The notes under the pieces: generated by a model
The model's input: the letters and a program-made list of their open reading frames with translations, nothing else
Told to the model about the DNA's origin: nothing
Databases searched by the model: none
Position numbers and translations under genes: made by a program
Source of the DNA: CAZKCI01 sp964584165
Lineage (GTDB): Bacteria > Auribacterota > Erginobacteria > Erginobacterales > CAZKCI01
Assembly (NCBI GenBank): GCA_964584165.1
Contig: CAZOYW010000006.1
Location: 52,707 to 116,706, forward strand
Direction of reading: 5' to 3'
Length of the DNA stretch: 64,000 nt
Shown: in pieces, positions 1 through 9,225 of the stretch
How positions within the stretch are numbered: the first letter of the stretch is position 1
Layout: every line of letters begins with the position of its first letter

Positions 1-832
1 AATACTCCAGGATCGAGTCGAGCGGCTCGGCCCCCCTCCCCTGCTCGGGGAGCGAGTAGAGCGTGGGGATGGCTTGGACGGCGAAGACCATCCCGGCGAG
101 AAGAAAGACCGCCAGGAGAAGCCGGAGGTTCCGCCACGAGAAGGGGCGCTGGCAGAGGGCCATCAGAGCCAGGAAAAGCCCGAAGAAGAAGGTCGGCTTG
201 ACGTCGCCGTTGGAGACGAGGCCGATCCCGAGGAGGAGGGCGGAGAGGGCCGCCCAGCGGCGGCGGGCGGCGGAGCCGGGAGCGGCCAGGAGCGCGCGGC
301 CAAAGGCCAGCAGATAGAGCGGGGCGAAGAGGACGGCGGAGATCCGGTCGTAGCCGTGGCGGATCCCGAAGACATAGGTCTGATGGTTGTAGGCGTAGGC
401 CAGCCCCCCGAGGAGGGATCCGGCCGGCCCGAGCCCCCGGGAGCGGAGGAAGAGGAACATGGCGAGGGCGCAGAGGACCTGGAGAACTGCCAGCACGGCG
501 AGGAGGGCGGCCAGAAGGACGGGGCCGGTCAGGGCCGGGAAGAGGCGGTGGGCGGCGAGGAGCGCGAGGGTCACGGGGGAGAAGATCGGAGCCTGGGGAA
601 AACGGGGAAGGTACTGGAGGTAGACGGGGTCCCAGAAGAGGGCAGCCCCCTCGTCCGCGGAGCGGAAGAGCGCTTCGACCTGGCAGAGCGTGTCCTTCAG
701 CTCGTACCCCAGCATCCCGGAGAAGCCGGGACTGAAGTAGGACTTCCCGTAGAAGGAGAGGAAGGCGAGGGCGGAGATCGCGAGGACGAGGGCGATCTGG
801 CGGCCGGTGATCTTGGAGAATGCGGCATCCAT
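1..832 (-). CDS. YfhO-like polytopic membrane protein (C-terminus beyond window)
   Basis: About 277 codons are visible; the reading frame runs off the left edge. The translation starts MDAAFSKITGRQ and is strongly hydrophobic, with a first membrane segment followed by a long loop (residues ~25-75) and then repeated membrane segments. The stretch LRSRGLGPAGSLLGGLAYAY resembles the membrane core of YfhO-type GT-C proteins. These act in the cytoplasmic membrane and are thought to move sugars from polyprenyl-phosphate carriers to surface acceptors. The ATG at 832 has no clear Shine-Dalgarno. The family assignment rests on the N-terminal third only; another GT-C family is possible. Confidence 0.7.
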   Translation of the reverse strand, partial: MDAAFSKITGRQIALVLAISALAFLSFYGKSYFSPGFSGMLGYELKDTLCQVEALFRSADEGAALFWDPVYLQYLPRFPQAPIFSPVTLALLAAHRLFPALTGPVLLAALLAVLAVLQVLCALAMFLFLRSRGLGPAGSLLGGLAYAYNHQTYVFGIRHGYDRISAVLFAPLYLLAFGRALLAAPGSAARRRWAALSALLLGIGLVSNGDVKPTFFFGLFLALMALCQRPFSWRNLRLLLAVFLLAGMVFAVQAIPTLYSLPEQGRGAEPLDSILEY

Positions 833-1029
833 GGTCTGCGATCGGTCACGGCGGTTTTTAACCGCGAATTGACGCGAATCTCCGCGAATATATCGGACAA
901 CCGATCACTTCTTCTATTTGCCGGTTGCCTGTGGGAGCGACATTCTTGTCGCGAGCCACGCCCTATGGGATCGGGGCAGGAATGCCCCTCCCACAGGCTC
1001 GCTGAGCTGGGGCACACGCGATCGACCGG
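833..1029. other. Intergenic region with decamer and REP-like repeat
   Basis: No gene is seen. The unit CGCGAAT recurs every 10 bases at 863, 873 and 883, a short degenerate tandem repeat. The rest is taken up by the REP-like element at 929-996. Confidence 0.6.
929..996. repeat. REP-like double palindrome, copy 1
   Basis: Outer inverted ends CTGTGGGAG and CTCCCACAG enclose two small imperfect palindromes: GCGACATTCTTGTCGC and GGGGCAGGAATGCCCC. Related copies lie near 31.9, 33.3, 47.7, 59.8 and 62.8 kb. The layout resembles REP/BIME elements of Pseudomonas and enterobacteria, which are moved by REP-associated tyrosine transposases. No such transposase is seen in this window. Confidence 0.8.
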
Positions 1030-2082
1030 CTAGAGTTTCTCCCTTTCCCGGCGCCGCGGCCAGAGGTTTCCCAGGATAGTCTGGTAAGCCTCGCAGGGCG
1101 TCCAGCACTGGGGGCAGCGTCCGGAGTGGATCTCCCCCTGCAGGGCGCCGACCACCGGCGACGACCAGAGGCGGCCCAGGGAAAATCCCTCCCCCCGGAG
1201 GTTCCCCAACGGGCGGTCGTAGCCCGCGCAGGGGTAGACGGTCCCGGCGGGGTCGACGAAGCAGGACGCAGAGAGGGAGAGGCAGGGGAGCGGGCATCTC
1301 CCCGTGCGCAGATAAGCGCGGGCGAGCGAGAGGTAGCGCCGCTCCAAATAACTCTCCGGACGGAGCGCTCCCCCCGTCCGGGGGAGAGAAGAGAGGAGAT
1401 CCTCCGGCTCCTCCGGGAGGAGGGAGGCTTCGCCCGGGTTATGGTAGAAGAACGAGCGGTGGACGAGGTTGAAATGAAGATCGGAGGGCTTCACCCAGGG
1501 GAGATACCGCCTCACCGCCGCCAGCGTATCACCGACCGACCGGAAGTTCTCCGCGTGCAGGGTCATCCCCAGGTAGGCCTCCGCCCCAACCTCCCGCCGG
1601 AGGCGACCGAACGTCTCCAGGGCGCGGGCGAAGGATCCCTCCACCCCGCGCAGGCGGTCGTGGAGGGCGGGGGGGCCGTCGAGGCTGACGCTGACGATGA
1701 AGCGGGGCGGGCCGGAAGCGAGCGCCGCCCGCGCGGCGGCGAGAACGCGCTCGACCAGGTAGCCGTTGGTGGGGAAGTGCAGGAGGAGGAGCCGGCGGGA
1801 ACGGGACGCGATCGCCCGGATGATCTCCGGCAGGTCTTCGCGCAGGGCGACCTCGCCCCCCGTCAGATCGACCCAGGAGAAGAAGGGATTGCGCTCGAAA
1901 AAAGAGTCGATCTCGCGGAGCGACAGATCGTCGGCGGACGGATGCGCCCAGGTCCGGCAGGCGAGGCAGCGGAGGTTGCAGCGGTAGGTGAGGGCGAAGG
2001 TGAGCTTGTATGGGCTCTGGAGGCGCCGGAAGTTGGAGAGGAGCGCCCGGGCGCCGAGTCGGAGATAGGAAAGGAGAGGCAT
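1030..2082 (-). CDS. Radical SAM protein with SPASM-like C-terminus
   Basis: 350 aa. The cluster motif CxxxCxxC is at Cys35, Cys39 and Cys42 (YRCNLRCLAC), followed by a TGGEV glycine motif near residue 75. A cysteine-rich tail (~265-335; CFVDPAGTVYPC, CPQCWTPC) looks like a SPASM auxiliary-cluster region. Such enzymes cleave SAM to a 5'-deoxyadenosyl radical and often modify peptides, but no precursor peptide is seen nearby and the substrate is unknown. No Shine-Dalgarno precedes the ATG; a heptamer array begins 10 bases upstream of it. The neighbouring genes encode glycosyltransferases. Confidence 0.88.
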   Translation of the reverse strand: MPLLSYLRLGARALLSNFRRLQSPYKLTFALTYRCNLRCLACRTWAHPSADDLSLREIDSFFERNPFFSWVDLTGGEVALREDLPEIIRAIASRSRRLLLLHFPTNGYLVERVLAAARAALASGPPRFIVSVSLDGPPALHDRLRGVEGSFARALETFGRLRREVGAEAYLGMTLHAENFRSVGDTLAAVRRYLPWVKPSDLHFNLVHRSFFYHNPGEASLLPEEPEDLLSSLPRTGGALRPESYLERRYLSLARAYLRTGRCPLPCLSLSASCFVDPAGTVYPCAGYDRPLGNLRGEGFSLGRLWSSPVVGALQGEIHSGRCPQCWTPCEAYQTILGNLWPRRREREKL

Positions 2083-2091
2083 CGGGGATTA

Positions 2092-2180
2092 AGTGATCAG
2101 TAATCAGTAATCAGTGATCAGTGATCAGTGATCAGTGATCAGTAAACTGCGAACCGCGAACCCGTGAACCGTTGAACCCT
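2092..2180. repeat. CAGTRAT heptamer array followed by GAACC repeats
   Basis: Eight tandem 7-mers (AGTGATC or AGTAATC, last AGTAAAC) fill 2092-2147, and four GAACC-containing units follow to 2180. The heptamers begin 10 bases upstream of the start codon of the minus-strand radical SAM gene, where a ribosome-binding site would lie. No inverted partner arm is seen, unlike most other copies of this array in the window. Confidence 0.9.
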
Positions 2181-2205
2181 GTATCCCGCATCCCGGTCCA
2201 TCCTT

Positions 2206-2967
2206 TCATCCGAGAAGAAGATATTTCAGCCAGCTATACACGTATCGGCAAGACACCCGGCGGAGGCGGATCTTCGACTCCCCGAAGCGGCGGCTGAATT
2301 CGTGGGAGGGGATCTCGGCGATCCGGAAGCCCTTCCGCAGGGTCTTGATCGTCATCTCCTGCTCGATGGTGGTGATGTTCTCCTTGAGATCGAGGGCGCG
2401 AGCGCACTCCGCTGAGAGCGCCCGGAAGCCGTTCTGCGACTCGCTCAAGCGCACGCCGAAGCGGTAGTTGATCCCGAGCGTGATGATGTCGCTCCCGATC
2501 ATCCGGAGAAACTTGTTCAAGTCGCCGTGAAGCTCGTCGGAGCCTCCCCGGGGGCGGGAGCCGACGACGTGGTCGGCCTCTCCCCGGAGGATGGGGAGGA
2601 CCAGGCGGGGGATGTCGGCGGGACGGTGGGAGTAGTCGGCGTCGATAAAGACGATGACCTCGCCCGCGGCCTCCCGGATCGCGGTCCGCACGCCATCCCC
2701 CTTCCCCTTCCCCCCGTCCAGGACCACCCGGCAGCCCAAGCCGGAAGCGATCTCGCGGGTCCGGTCGGAGGAATGGCCGTCCACCACCAGGAGCTCGTCG
2801 GCGTAGGGGCGGGAGAAGCGGACGATCTCGCCGATCGACTTCTCCTCGTTCCGGGTCGGGATGACCACCGTGACCTTCTTCGTCCGGCGGCCGTACTCGG
2901 CGAGGATCTCCTCGTCGGAGCCGGCGGGGGCCCAGGGGTCGGCCGAATCGATCGGCGGGCGGTTCAT
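2206..2967 (-). CDS. Family 2 glycosyltransferase, DPM/DPG-synthase type
   Basis: 253 aa, soluble GT-A fold. Visible motifs are VVIPTRNEE near residue 34, VVDGHSSDRT at 61-70 and the metal-binding DAD at 109-111 (FIDADYS). There is no C-terminal membrane segment. Relatives transfer a sugar from a nucleotide donor to polyprenyl phosphate (dolichyl- or undecaprenyl-phosphate mannose or glucose synthases). Such a product would be a donor for the many GT-C-like membrane proteins around it. The exact sugar cannot be read from the sequence. Confidence 0.9.
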   Translation of the reverse strand: MNRPPIDSADPWAPAGSDEEILAEYGRRTKKVTVVIPTRNEEKSIGEIVRFSRPYADELLVVDGHSSDRTREIASGLGCRVVLDGGKGKGDGVRTAIREAAGEVIVFIDADYSHRPADIPRLVLPILRGEADHVVGSRPRGGSDELHGDLNKFLRMIGSDIITLGINYRFGVRLSESQNGFRALSAECARALDLKENITTIEQEMTIKTLRKGFRIAEIPSHEFSRRFGESKIRLRRVSCRYVYSWLKYLLLG

Positions 2968-3201
2968 GCGGCCATTATGGGGGAGAGAAACCTTTCTGCC
3001 AAGACTTCTTCGGGCGCAAGAAACGGCTCGTTAGGTTATCGCGCCAAGACGCCAAGTCGCAAAGGGGGGATAGAGGATAGGGGATAGAGTTTAGAGATGG
3101 GGGGGCGGTGGCGTCGACCGAGAGAACGCGGTTTGCCTCCTCTGTAAGGCCTCAGTTACGAGGGGGAAATCCCATGGGAGCGGCGTCTAGCTTGCCCCGC
3201 A
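2968..3201. other. Intergenic region with CGCCAAG, GGGGATA and inverted repeats
   Basis: No gene is seen. There is a CGCCAAG-type short repeat at about 3040-3060 and a 7-bp tandem array at 3066-3100 (GGGGATA GAGGATA GGGGATA ...). An inverted repeat, GGCCTCAGT at 3148-3156 and ACTGAGGCC at 3204-3212, has its right arm overlapping the stop codon of the YfhO gene. The loop holds a REP-like stretch (GGGAGCGGCGTCTAGCTTGC). Confidence 0.65.
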
Positions 3202-5688
3202 TTACTGAGGCCCTACTCCCCGATCAAGCCGATTTCGTCGGCCAGGCAGGGAGAGGACCATGATTACGCCGATCAACCCCGCGGCGGTCCAGGCCAGGCC
3301 GGGGCCGAGGGAGGGGGGGAGGAATTCCATCACGATCTCGCGGCTGCCGGGGCGGCACCAGACCCCCCTCTGGAGGTAATTGACCCGGTGGACGTCCTTG
3401 GCGCGTTCGTCCACCCGGACCTTCCAGCCGGGGTGATGGAGATCGGTGACCACCAGCATCGAGAGCTTTTTCACCTCCATCCGGAAGACCAGCCGGTGGG
3501 GGTCCGTCTCGTCGACGGAGAGGATGCGGTTGGATTCCTGGAGATCGTCGAAATGGGCCTTCCATTCGGCGTCGGAGAGTGGCGGGGGATGTGGGTAGAG
3601 GTGGGCGAAGGGGCGAACGTGCCAGACCTCCCGCGGGCAGTATCCGGCGGCGCGGAGGTCGAAGTTGAGGAGGGCAAACCTCTCCCGCTCCTCGTCCGCC
3701 ACCACCCAGCGGTCCTGGAAATACCAACGCGGGAGGGGTTCCGGGAGAAGGCCGGCGTAGCAGCGCCCCGGCCCGGCGGGGATGGGCTGGGCCGGCGGGG
3801 CGAGGGGCGCTGCGGAAAGGAGGTAGCGGACGGACAGGTTCCGCCAGAAGTTCGACGCCCAGTCCCGGGGGACGAGCTCGCCCCCCGATCGGTCGGCGGC
3901 GCCGGAGAAGGCGGTGGCGGCGCGGCGGCCGACCGGGCCGAGCTCGAAACCAAGCGGGGACGCCGAGCCGAAGGCCCAGGCGAGGTTGTCGAAGGCGGAG
4001 CGGAAATATCCCCGGCGATAACGGTTCTCCAGGTCGGGGAAGGCGGCGGCGAAGGAAGCGGCCGCGCGATAAGCCGGATGGTCGGAAGGGCCTCGGTAGC
4101 GCGCGCCGAAGAGGTCGCCGGGGGGAAAGGCGGGAGCGGCGGAGCGGTAGAACCCACGGTAGGCTCCGAGCGCTATTTCCAGCAGGGCGAGAAGGAGGAC
4201 GGCGGACGGGCGGAAACGAAGGGGGAGGAAGCGGACGGCGGCGAAGAAAGCGCCGGCCGCGGCCAACCCCGCGAAGAGGGCGAGAAGGAGACCGGAAACG
4301 GCGACGGCGGCGAGGCCGCGGAGGCCGGGGAAAACGAGGCCAAGGGCGGACCGGTAGGGCCAGAACAGGGCGAAAAGGACGATCCCGGCGAAGACGGCCA
4401 GGATCTTCCCGATCCGGGAGGGAGACACGGCTTCCGGATGGCCGCGGAGGGACTGAAAAGAGAGGCCAAGGAGGAGCGACCAGGAGAAGGCGAGGAGAAC
4501 GGGCGGCGAGGAGCCGAGGATGCGGTCGGGAGCGAGGAAGGCGAGTAAGGCGCCGGCGAGGAAGCAGAATATGGCGACGCCGGCCGCCGCCCCCGGTAGG
4601 CCCGCTCCCCCGACTCTGCTGTTGGATTGTAATATTGGAATGTCGGGGCAAGTGCGAGCGGGCGCGACGGCTCCCCTCCTCCGCCGGATAGAGATGAGCC
4701 CGCTAGCGACGAGAAGGGCGGAGGCGATCCCGCCGGGGAGAGCGACCGACGGCCAGCGGCGGCCCAGGGCGAGGGCCGGCCCCCAGAGGCCATGACCCGT
4801 ATCGGCCCCAAAGATGCCGGGGACGAGGAAACCGGCGAGCGCGGCCGGGGAGAGGGGGAAGACGGGCGGGGGAGGCGCGGCGAGCTCGGCTTCCCGGACG
4901 AGGCGCAGCGACTCGGGGAGGCCGGCCCAGCGGATGCCGGAGAGGCACCCCCCAAGGACGAGCGCGGCGAAGGCGCCCCCGAGAGCGCGCCGGGCGGCGA
5001 GGCGGTCGGCGCGCCGGAGAAAGGCGAGAACGAGCGCCAGGCCGAAAACGGCGATCGAGAGGAAGACGCCGGCGGCCGCGGCGAGGTCGCCCCCCAGGCT
5101 GGAAAGGGCGGCGGCACCCGCAGCGGCGAGGAGGCGCCCGCGGCCGCCTTCCCGGGAGAAGAGGAGGAGGAAGAGGGCGGCGGCGGGGAGCCAGGCTAGG
5201 GAGAAGATCGCCGGCAACCGCCCGGTCTGGAGGGCGAAGACCGGCGAGAGCGACCAGGAAAGGGAGAGGAGGAGCGCGGGGGCGGGATCGAGGCGGAGCC
5301 CCCGGCGGGCGAGGGCGAAAGCGAAGAGGCAGGAGAGGAGGAGATGGGCGGCGAGCGGGAAGAGGTAGAGGGCCGGATAATCGGCGAAGGCCGATCCGCT
5401 CCCCAGGAGGAGAAACGGCCAGTTCGGAGGATAGAGGGCGGCATGGGAAAGGCGCACGGACCAATCGACCGCCCCCGCCCCGACCGCCGGGTCAAACCAG
5501 GGATAGTGCCCCGCGCGGAGAAGGCGGGAGAGGAACAACTGCTGCGGATAGGAGAGGAGGGCGGCCTCGCCGGAGAAAGCGCCGGAAACGCCGCAGAGAT
5601 AAGGGAGGAGAAAGATCAGAAGAAGGAGAGGGCCGATGAAGGTCCCGATCCAGCGGAGAGAAGAAGCCGTCGGGGCGCGAGGGGTCAT
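3202..5688 (-). CDS. YfhO-family polytopic membrane protein
   Basis: 828 aa. It has an N-terminal membrane segment, then a large periplasmic loop (PQQLFLSRLLRAGHYPWFDP), about a dozen hydrophobic segments, and a soluble C-terminal domain. That domain ends with the signature found in three proteins here: VVTDLHHPGWKVRVD then NYLQRGVWC, followed by a last membrane helix. In B. subtilis YfhO is a GT-C glycosyltransferase acting on lipoteichoic acid with a CsbB-made lipid-linked sugar; here the acceptor is unknown. No Shine-Dalgarno is visible before the ATG. The stop codon lies in the right arm of an inverted repeat. Confidence 0.85.
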   Translation of the reverse strand: MTPRAPTASSLRWIGTFIGPLLLLIFLLPYLCGVSGAFSGEAALLSYPQQLFLSRLLRAGHYPWFDPAVGAGAVDWSVRLSHAALYPPNWPFLLLGSGSAFADYPALYLFPLAAHLLLSCLFAFALARRGLRLDPAPALLLSLSWSLSPVFALQTGRLPAIFSLAWLPAAALFLLLFSREGGRGRLLAAAGAAALSSLGGDLAAAAGVFLSIAVFGLALVLAFLRRADRLAARRALGGAFAALVLGGCLSGIRWAGLPESLRLVREAELAAPPPPVFPLSPAALAGFLVPGIFGADTGHGLWGPALALGRRWPSVALPGGIASALLVASGLISIRRRRGAVAPARTCPDIPILQSNSRVGGAGLPGAAAGVAIFCFLAGALLAFLAPDRILGSSPPVLLAFSWSLLLGLSFQSLRGHPEAVSPSRIGKILAVFAGIVLFALFWPYRSALGLVFPGLRGLAAVAVSGLLLALFAGLAAAGAFFAAVRFLPLRFRPSAVLLLALLEIALGAYRGFYRSAAPAFPPGDLFGARYRGPSDHPAYRAAASFAAAFPDLENRYRRGYFRSAFDNLAWAFGSASPLGFELGPVGRRAATAFSGAADRSGGELVPRDWASNFWRNLSVRYLLSAAPLAPPAQPIPAGPGRCYAGLLPEPLPRWYFQDRWVVADEERERFALLNFDLRAAGYCPREVWHVRPFAHLYPHPPPLSDAEWKAHFDDLQESNRILSVDETDPHRLVFRMEVKKLSMLVVTDLHHPGWKVRVDERAKDVHRVNYLQRGVWCRPGSREIVMEFLPPSLGPGLAWTAAGLIGVIMVLSLPGRRNRLDRGVGPQ

Positions 5689-5784
5689 GAGCGCTTATCG
5701 ATCAGAGGCCGTTATTCCGCGCCCGGGCGACCGCGGTGGCCGAGATATCCACGCGGCAGACGGGGCGGCGGGCGGAGGCGGGCC

Positions 5785-7281
5785 TCATCGCTGCTCCGAT
5801 GCGGGCCGGCGCGGGCGAGGGAGAAAACGCTTCCCCAGGCGGGCCGCCAGCACGCCCGCGAAGACGAGGAAGTAGGGCTCAAGCACGAAGCGGTGGCGCA
5901 TGTTCTCGCCCATGGAGAGGAGACAGGTGACCGCCGTCCACCAGGCCGAGGTGTAGAGCATAAAAAGAAGGGTCGCGGCGCCGGGGTCGGGAGCGGCGGG
6001 AGGCCGGGAGCGGCGCAGGCGGCGGGCGGCCTCGACGGCTCCGAAGAAGAAGAGGAGGAGCCAGGCCGCGACGAGCCCCCAGGCGACCCGGTCGTCGGCC
6101 CAGCGAGTGCGGAACTCCTCCGGTTTCAAATAGAGCCGAGGGGGAGAGAAGCGACCGTAGAAGAGAACGTCGTAGAGGCGCACCGCCGAAGGGATCGGCC
6201 AGTTTCCACCTTCGCTGAAGTAGTCGGCGGCGGGCTGGAAGTATCCCCGGACCGCAAAGGCGACGGAGCGCAGATAGAACTCGGGGCGGGACAGGAGGAG
6301 GCGCACCGAGTCGGTCGTGTAGCGCTTGTTGATGTGGAGATAGGCGATGTGGTTGAAGTTGACGTCCTTCCCGTCCGACTTGAACTCGCGGTCGAGGGCG
6401 GGAACGCCGGTCGGCGGCCAGCTCGTCCAGGCGGGGGGATAGTCCTTGAAGGGCTTCATGGTCGGGATGGGGGGGAGAAGGGATAGTTCCGAGATGGCGC
6501 CGCCGGATTCCCGGACGAGCTGCTGCCGGATTGCCGCCGGCATGTAGCCCGCGACCACGTGGTAGAGCGTCGTCCCCATCGAGGAACTCGCCGCGGGGGA
6601 GCCGAAGAGGACGAGGTTTTTCGCGTAGAGAACCAGGACCAGGGCGGTGGGGAGGGCGGCGGCGGCGAGGACCCGTTTCCGCCGGGCGGGGAAGCGGAGG
6701 AAGAGCCAGAGGACGACCAGGAGGTACCAGGCGAGATGGAAGACGTTGCGGGTGAAGACCACGGCGGCGAGGAGGAGATAAAGGACGACGGCGTCGGCGC
6801 GGCGGCCGGAAGAGGCGAAGCGATGGAAAAAGAGGGCGCTGAAGGCCAAAAGGCCGGTGATGAGATAGGTGTCGAAGAGGTAGTTCTCGTAGAGGACGCA
6901 GGCAGGGCTCACCAGAAACCAGGAGACGAGGAGGGCGGAGAGGAGAGAGGAGACCCCGAACCTCCGGAGGAGGGCGAAGACGGCCCACCCCATGCCCAGG
7001 CCGAGGAGGCGGTGGAGAAAGGCGTAGGCTACGACCTCGCGGCCGGGGAAGGCCTTGAGGACCAGACCCAGGTAGAAATTGAACAGGGGAGGCTGGCAGT
7101 GGAGATAGACGAGGGATTCGCCGAGGCGGTTCCGGAGGAGGTCGGGGTCCAGGAACTGCTCGGCGTACTCGAGCGTCTGGGCGTCGAAGCGGACGCCCAG
7201 GCGCGCGTAGACGACCCGGGACAGGATGAAGACGGCAACGAGCAGGGTAGGCCAACGGCCGGATTTCAGGGCGGCTCTCAC
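5785..7281 (-). CDS. GT39-like polytopic membrane glycosyltransferase
   Basis: 498 aa from a GTG start that overlaps the TGA of the upstream sulfatase gene (GTGA), implying translational coupling. A longer open frame continues upstream only as an antiphase reading of the sulfatase gene. It begins with a membrane helix, has the acidic loop RFDAQTLEYAEQ and then CQPPLFNFYLGL, the HPPLY-like feature of GT39/ArnT-type enzymes. Many further membrane segments follow. Such proteins use polyprenyl-phosphate sugars on the outer face of the membrane. Acceptor unknown. Confidence 0.8.
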   Translation of the reverse strand: MRAALKSGRWPTLLVAVFILSRVVYARLGVRFDAQTLEYAEQFLDPDLLRNRLGESLVYLHCQPPLFNFYLGLVLKAFPGREVVAYAFLHRLLGLGMGWAVFALLRRFGVSSLLSALLVSWFLVSPACVLYENYLFDTYLITGLLAFSALFFHRFASSGRRADAVVLYLLLAAVVFTRNVFHLAWYLLVVLWLFLRFPARRKRVLAAAALPTALVLVLYAKNLVLFGSPAASSSMGTTLYHVVAGYMPAAIRQQLVRESGGAISELSLLPPIPTMKPFKDYPPAWTSWPPTGVPALDREFKSDGKDVNFNHIAYLHINKRYTTDSVRLLLSRPEFYLRSVAFAVRGYFQPAADYFSEGGNWPIPSAVRLYDVLFYGRFSPPRLYLKPEEFRTRWADDRVAWGLVAAWLLLFFFGAVEAARRLRRSRPPAAPDPGAATLLFMLYTSAWWTAVTCLLSMGENMRHRFVLEPYFLVFAGVLAARLGKRFLPRPRRPASEQR

Positions 7282-8696
7282 TTGAGATAGCCGAGGGCCC
7301 TGAGCTTCTCCCGGGCTTCCGGGGTCCACCGCTGCTCGCGGCGCTGGTAAGAAAAGCGCGGAGTGATCCGAAGCCATTCCTCCAGCGCCCCTTCCAGGGC
7401 GGCGGCGCGCTCCGAGCCGCCGGGCAGGAGGTCGTTCGCCTCGTCCGGGTCCCGCGCGATGTCGAAGAGATGGCGCTCGCCCGCGTTCGACTCCCCTCCC
7501 CCGCGAATCAGGCGGCTCCCGTTCCGGAGGAGGCTCTGGAGACGCGGGGCTTCCTCCTCCTCGAGTTCGCAGGCCAGCGGCCGGGAAGGCCGCGGGGCGG
7601 ACCCGGAGAGGCGATCTAGTTGACTCACGCCCTGCAGCCCGGGCGGCGGGGGGATCTTCAGGCAATCCAGAATGGTGGGGTAGATATCGAGTATGGAGGC
7701 CGGATCGCCGACCACCTTGCCCGCCCACTCCCCCTGCGGATCGGCCAGGATCAGGGGGATCCGCACCGACTGGGCATAGAGCGTCCTCCCGTGGGCGAGC
7801 CGGCCGTGTTCCAGGAACTCCTCGCCGTGGTCGGCGTGGAGAATGACCAACGTTTCGCCGGAGGGCAGAACCTCGGAGAAGAGCCGGCGGATGAAGTCGT
7901 CGGTGTAGGCGATCTCGCTGTCGTAGAGATCGACGAGCGTCTCCCGGCGGGCGGGGTCGTCACGGACGCCGGACTTCGAACCGTCGATATCGTCGTCGAA
8001 GTTGGACGCGTTCAGGGCCGGGTCGCCGATCAGGGCGGGGTGGCGGGCGTACTCTTCGATCCAGGGGGAGCGAGGGGTGTAGGGGGCGTGGGGGTCATAG
8101 TAGAAGATCCAGAGGAAGAAGGGGCGCTCCCGGCGAAGCCGCTCCCGCAGGGACAGCAGACGGCGGTGGACCGCGTCGGCGTCCATCAGGTCGCCGGTCT
8201 CGATGAAGACGTCGAAGCCCTGGTCGCTTCCCGTCCAGACCCCGGCCTGGGGGTTGGCGGAGACGCCGAAGGCGGCGTAGCCGTTCGCCTTCAGGGTCTC
8301 GGCCAGGGTGACGAAGGAGGGATCGATTTTGATCGGCCAGCGGGTGCCGTCGGTGGCGATCAGGTCGGTGGTGACGACGCCGTGGCTGCGGGGATGGAGG
8401 CCGGTGAAGAGGGAGGCCATCGCCGGGCGGGTCCAGGAGGTCACCGACCAGCAGTCGGTGAAGCGGGCGCCCCGGGCGGCCAGGGAGTCGATGAAGGGTG
8501 AGGTCTTCCTCCCATAGCCGTAGGCGGAGAGGTGATCCGGACGGAGCGTGTCGACGCTGATCAGGACGACGTTGGGTCGCGGAGGGGTTCGGCCGCAGGA
8601 GGCCAGGAACAGGGCGAAAAGCGGAACCCAGGCGGCCGGTCGCCGGAGGAGCGAGCGCGCGAGCGGAAGGAGAGCAAACCGGGGCGATCGTTGCAT
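7278..8696 (-). CDS. Sulfatase-superfamily lipoprotein with Thr at the catalytic position
   Basis: 472 aa. A hydrophobic leader ends in the lipobox LASC (Cys34), so it is probably a lipoprotein. Metal-site residues of the alkaline phosphatase/sulfatase fold are visible: Asp49 (SVDTLRPDHL), Asp289 and His290 (HADHGEE) and His302. The site that is Cys or Ser in true sulfatases (C-x-P-S-R) reads T89-R-P-A-M, so formylglycine cannot form. Thr is the nucleophile in phosphoethanolamine-transferase relatives, so a phospho- or phosphodiester activity is as likely as sulfate removal. It lies 7 bases after the epimerase gene and overlaps the next gene by 4 bases. Confidence 0.85.
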   Translation of the reverse strand: MQRSPRFALLPLARSLLRRPAAWVPLFALFLASCGRTPPRPNVVLISVDTLRPDHLSAYGYGRKTSPFIDSLAARGARFTDCWSVTSWTRPAMASLFTGLHPRSHGVVTTDLIATDGTRWPIKIDPSFVTLAETLKANGYAAFGVSANPQAGVWTGSDQGFDVFIETGDLMDADAVHRRLLSLRERLRRERPFFLWIFYYDPHAPYTPRSPWIEEYARHPALIGDPALNASNFDDDIDGSKSGVRDDPARRETLVDLYDSEIAYTDDFIRRLFSEVLPSGETLVILHADHGEEFLEHGRLAHGRTLYAQSVRIPLILADPQGEWAGKVVGDPASILDIYPTILDCLKIPPPPGLQGVSQLDRLSGSAPRPSRPLACELEEEEAPRLQSLLRNGSRLIRGGGESNAGERHLFDIARDPDEANDLLPGGSERAAALEGALEEWLRITPRFSYQRREQRWTPEAREKLRALGYLK

Positions 8697-8703
8697 GCGA
8701 GCC

Positions 8704-9225
8704 TCACTCCCCCGCCGTACGGTCCCGCTCCGAGAGGATGGGACGCCGCACAGGCCAGTGGATCCCGAAGGCCGGGTCGTCCCAGCGGAAGGTCGCCTGG
8801 GCGGCGCGGTCGTAGTAGCCGGACTGCTTGTAGTGGAAGATGGCCTTGTCGCTCAGGACAAGATGGGCCACGCCGTGGCCGGGCGGGACGAGGACCTGGA
8901 GGTGGTTGGCGTCGGAGAGGGTGAAGGCCTCCCAGAGGCCGAAGTCCGAGCGGGACCGGTCGCAGACGGCCACCACCAGGTAGAACTTCCCGTAGAGGCA
9001 GTCGACCAGCTTCCAGATCCGGGGGTCGGCGTGGATCCCGCGGAGCACGCGGCGGGAGGAGACGGAGATGTCGTCCTGGACGAAACGCGCCGCGACGCCG
9101 GCCCGGCGGTAGAGCTCTTCGTTGTAGGTCTCGACGTAGACCCCCCGGTGGTCCCGGAAGACCGTCGGGGGAACGATCACCTTCACCCCCGGCAGCTCCG
9201 TCGGCTTCACGAGTAGCTCCGCCAT
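8704..9225 (-). CDS. RmlC-like dTDP-4-keto-sugar 3,5-epimerase (cupin)
   Basis: 173 aa from the internal ATG at 9225, chosen because AGGAGG lies six bases upstream; a longer reading from 9282 lacks such a site. Family features are DHRGVYVETYN near the N-terminus, the catalytic-His segment RVLRGIHAD, the lid KQSGYYD, and WDDPAFGIHWP near the end. RmlC enzymes epimerise dTDP-4-keto-6-deoxyglucose in rhamnose and related deoxysugar pathways. No rmlA, rmlB or rmlD is in the window, so it may act on another 4-keto sugar. Confidence 0.88.
   Translation of the reverse strand: MAELLVKPTELPGVKVIVPPTVFRDHRGVYVETYNEELYRRAGVAARFVQDDISVSSRRVLRGIHADPRIWKLVDCLYGKFYLVVAVCDRSRSDFGLWEAFTLSDANHLQVLVPPGHGVAHLVLSDKAIFHYKQSGYYDRAAQATFRWDDPAFGIHWPVRRPILSERDRTAGE

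Noticed and set aside
74..1033. Plus-strand open frame across the left edge
   Set aside because: It is antisense to the YfhO-like gene and continues through a REP-like element; its composition is Glu/Gly-rich without motifs.
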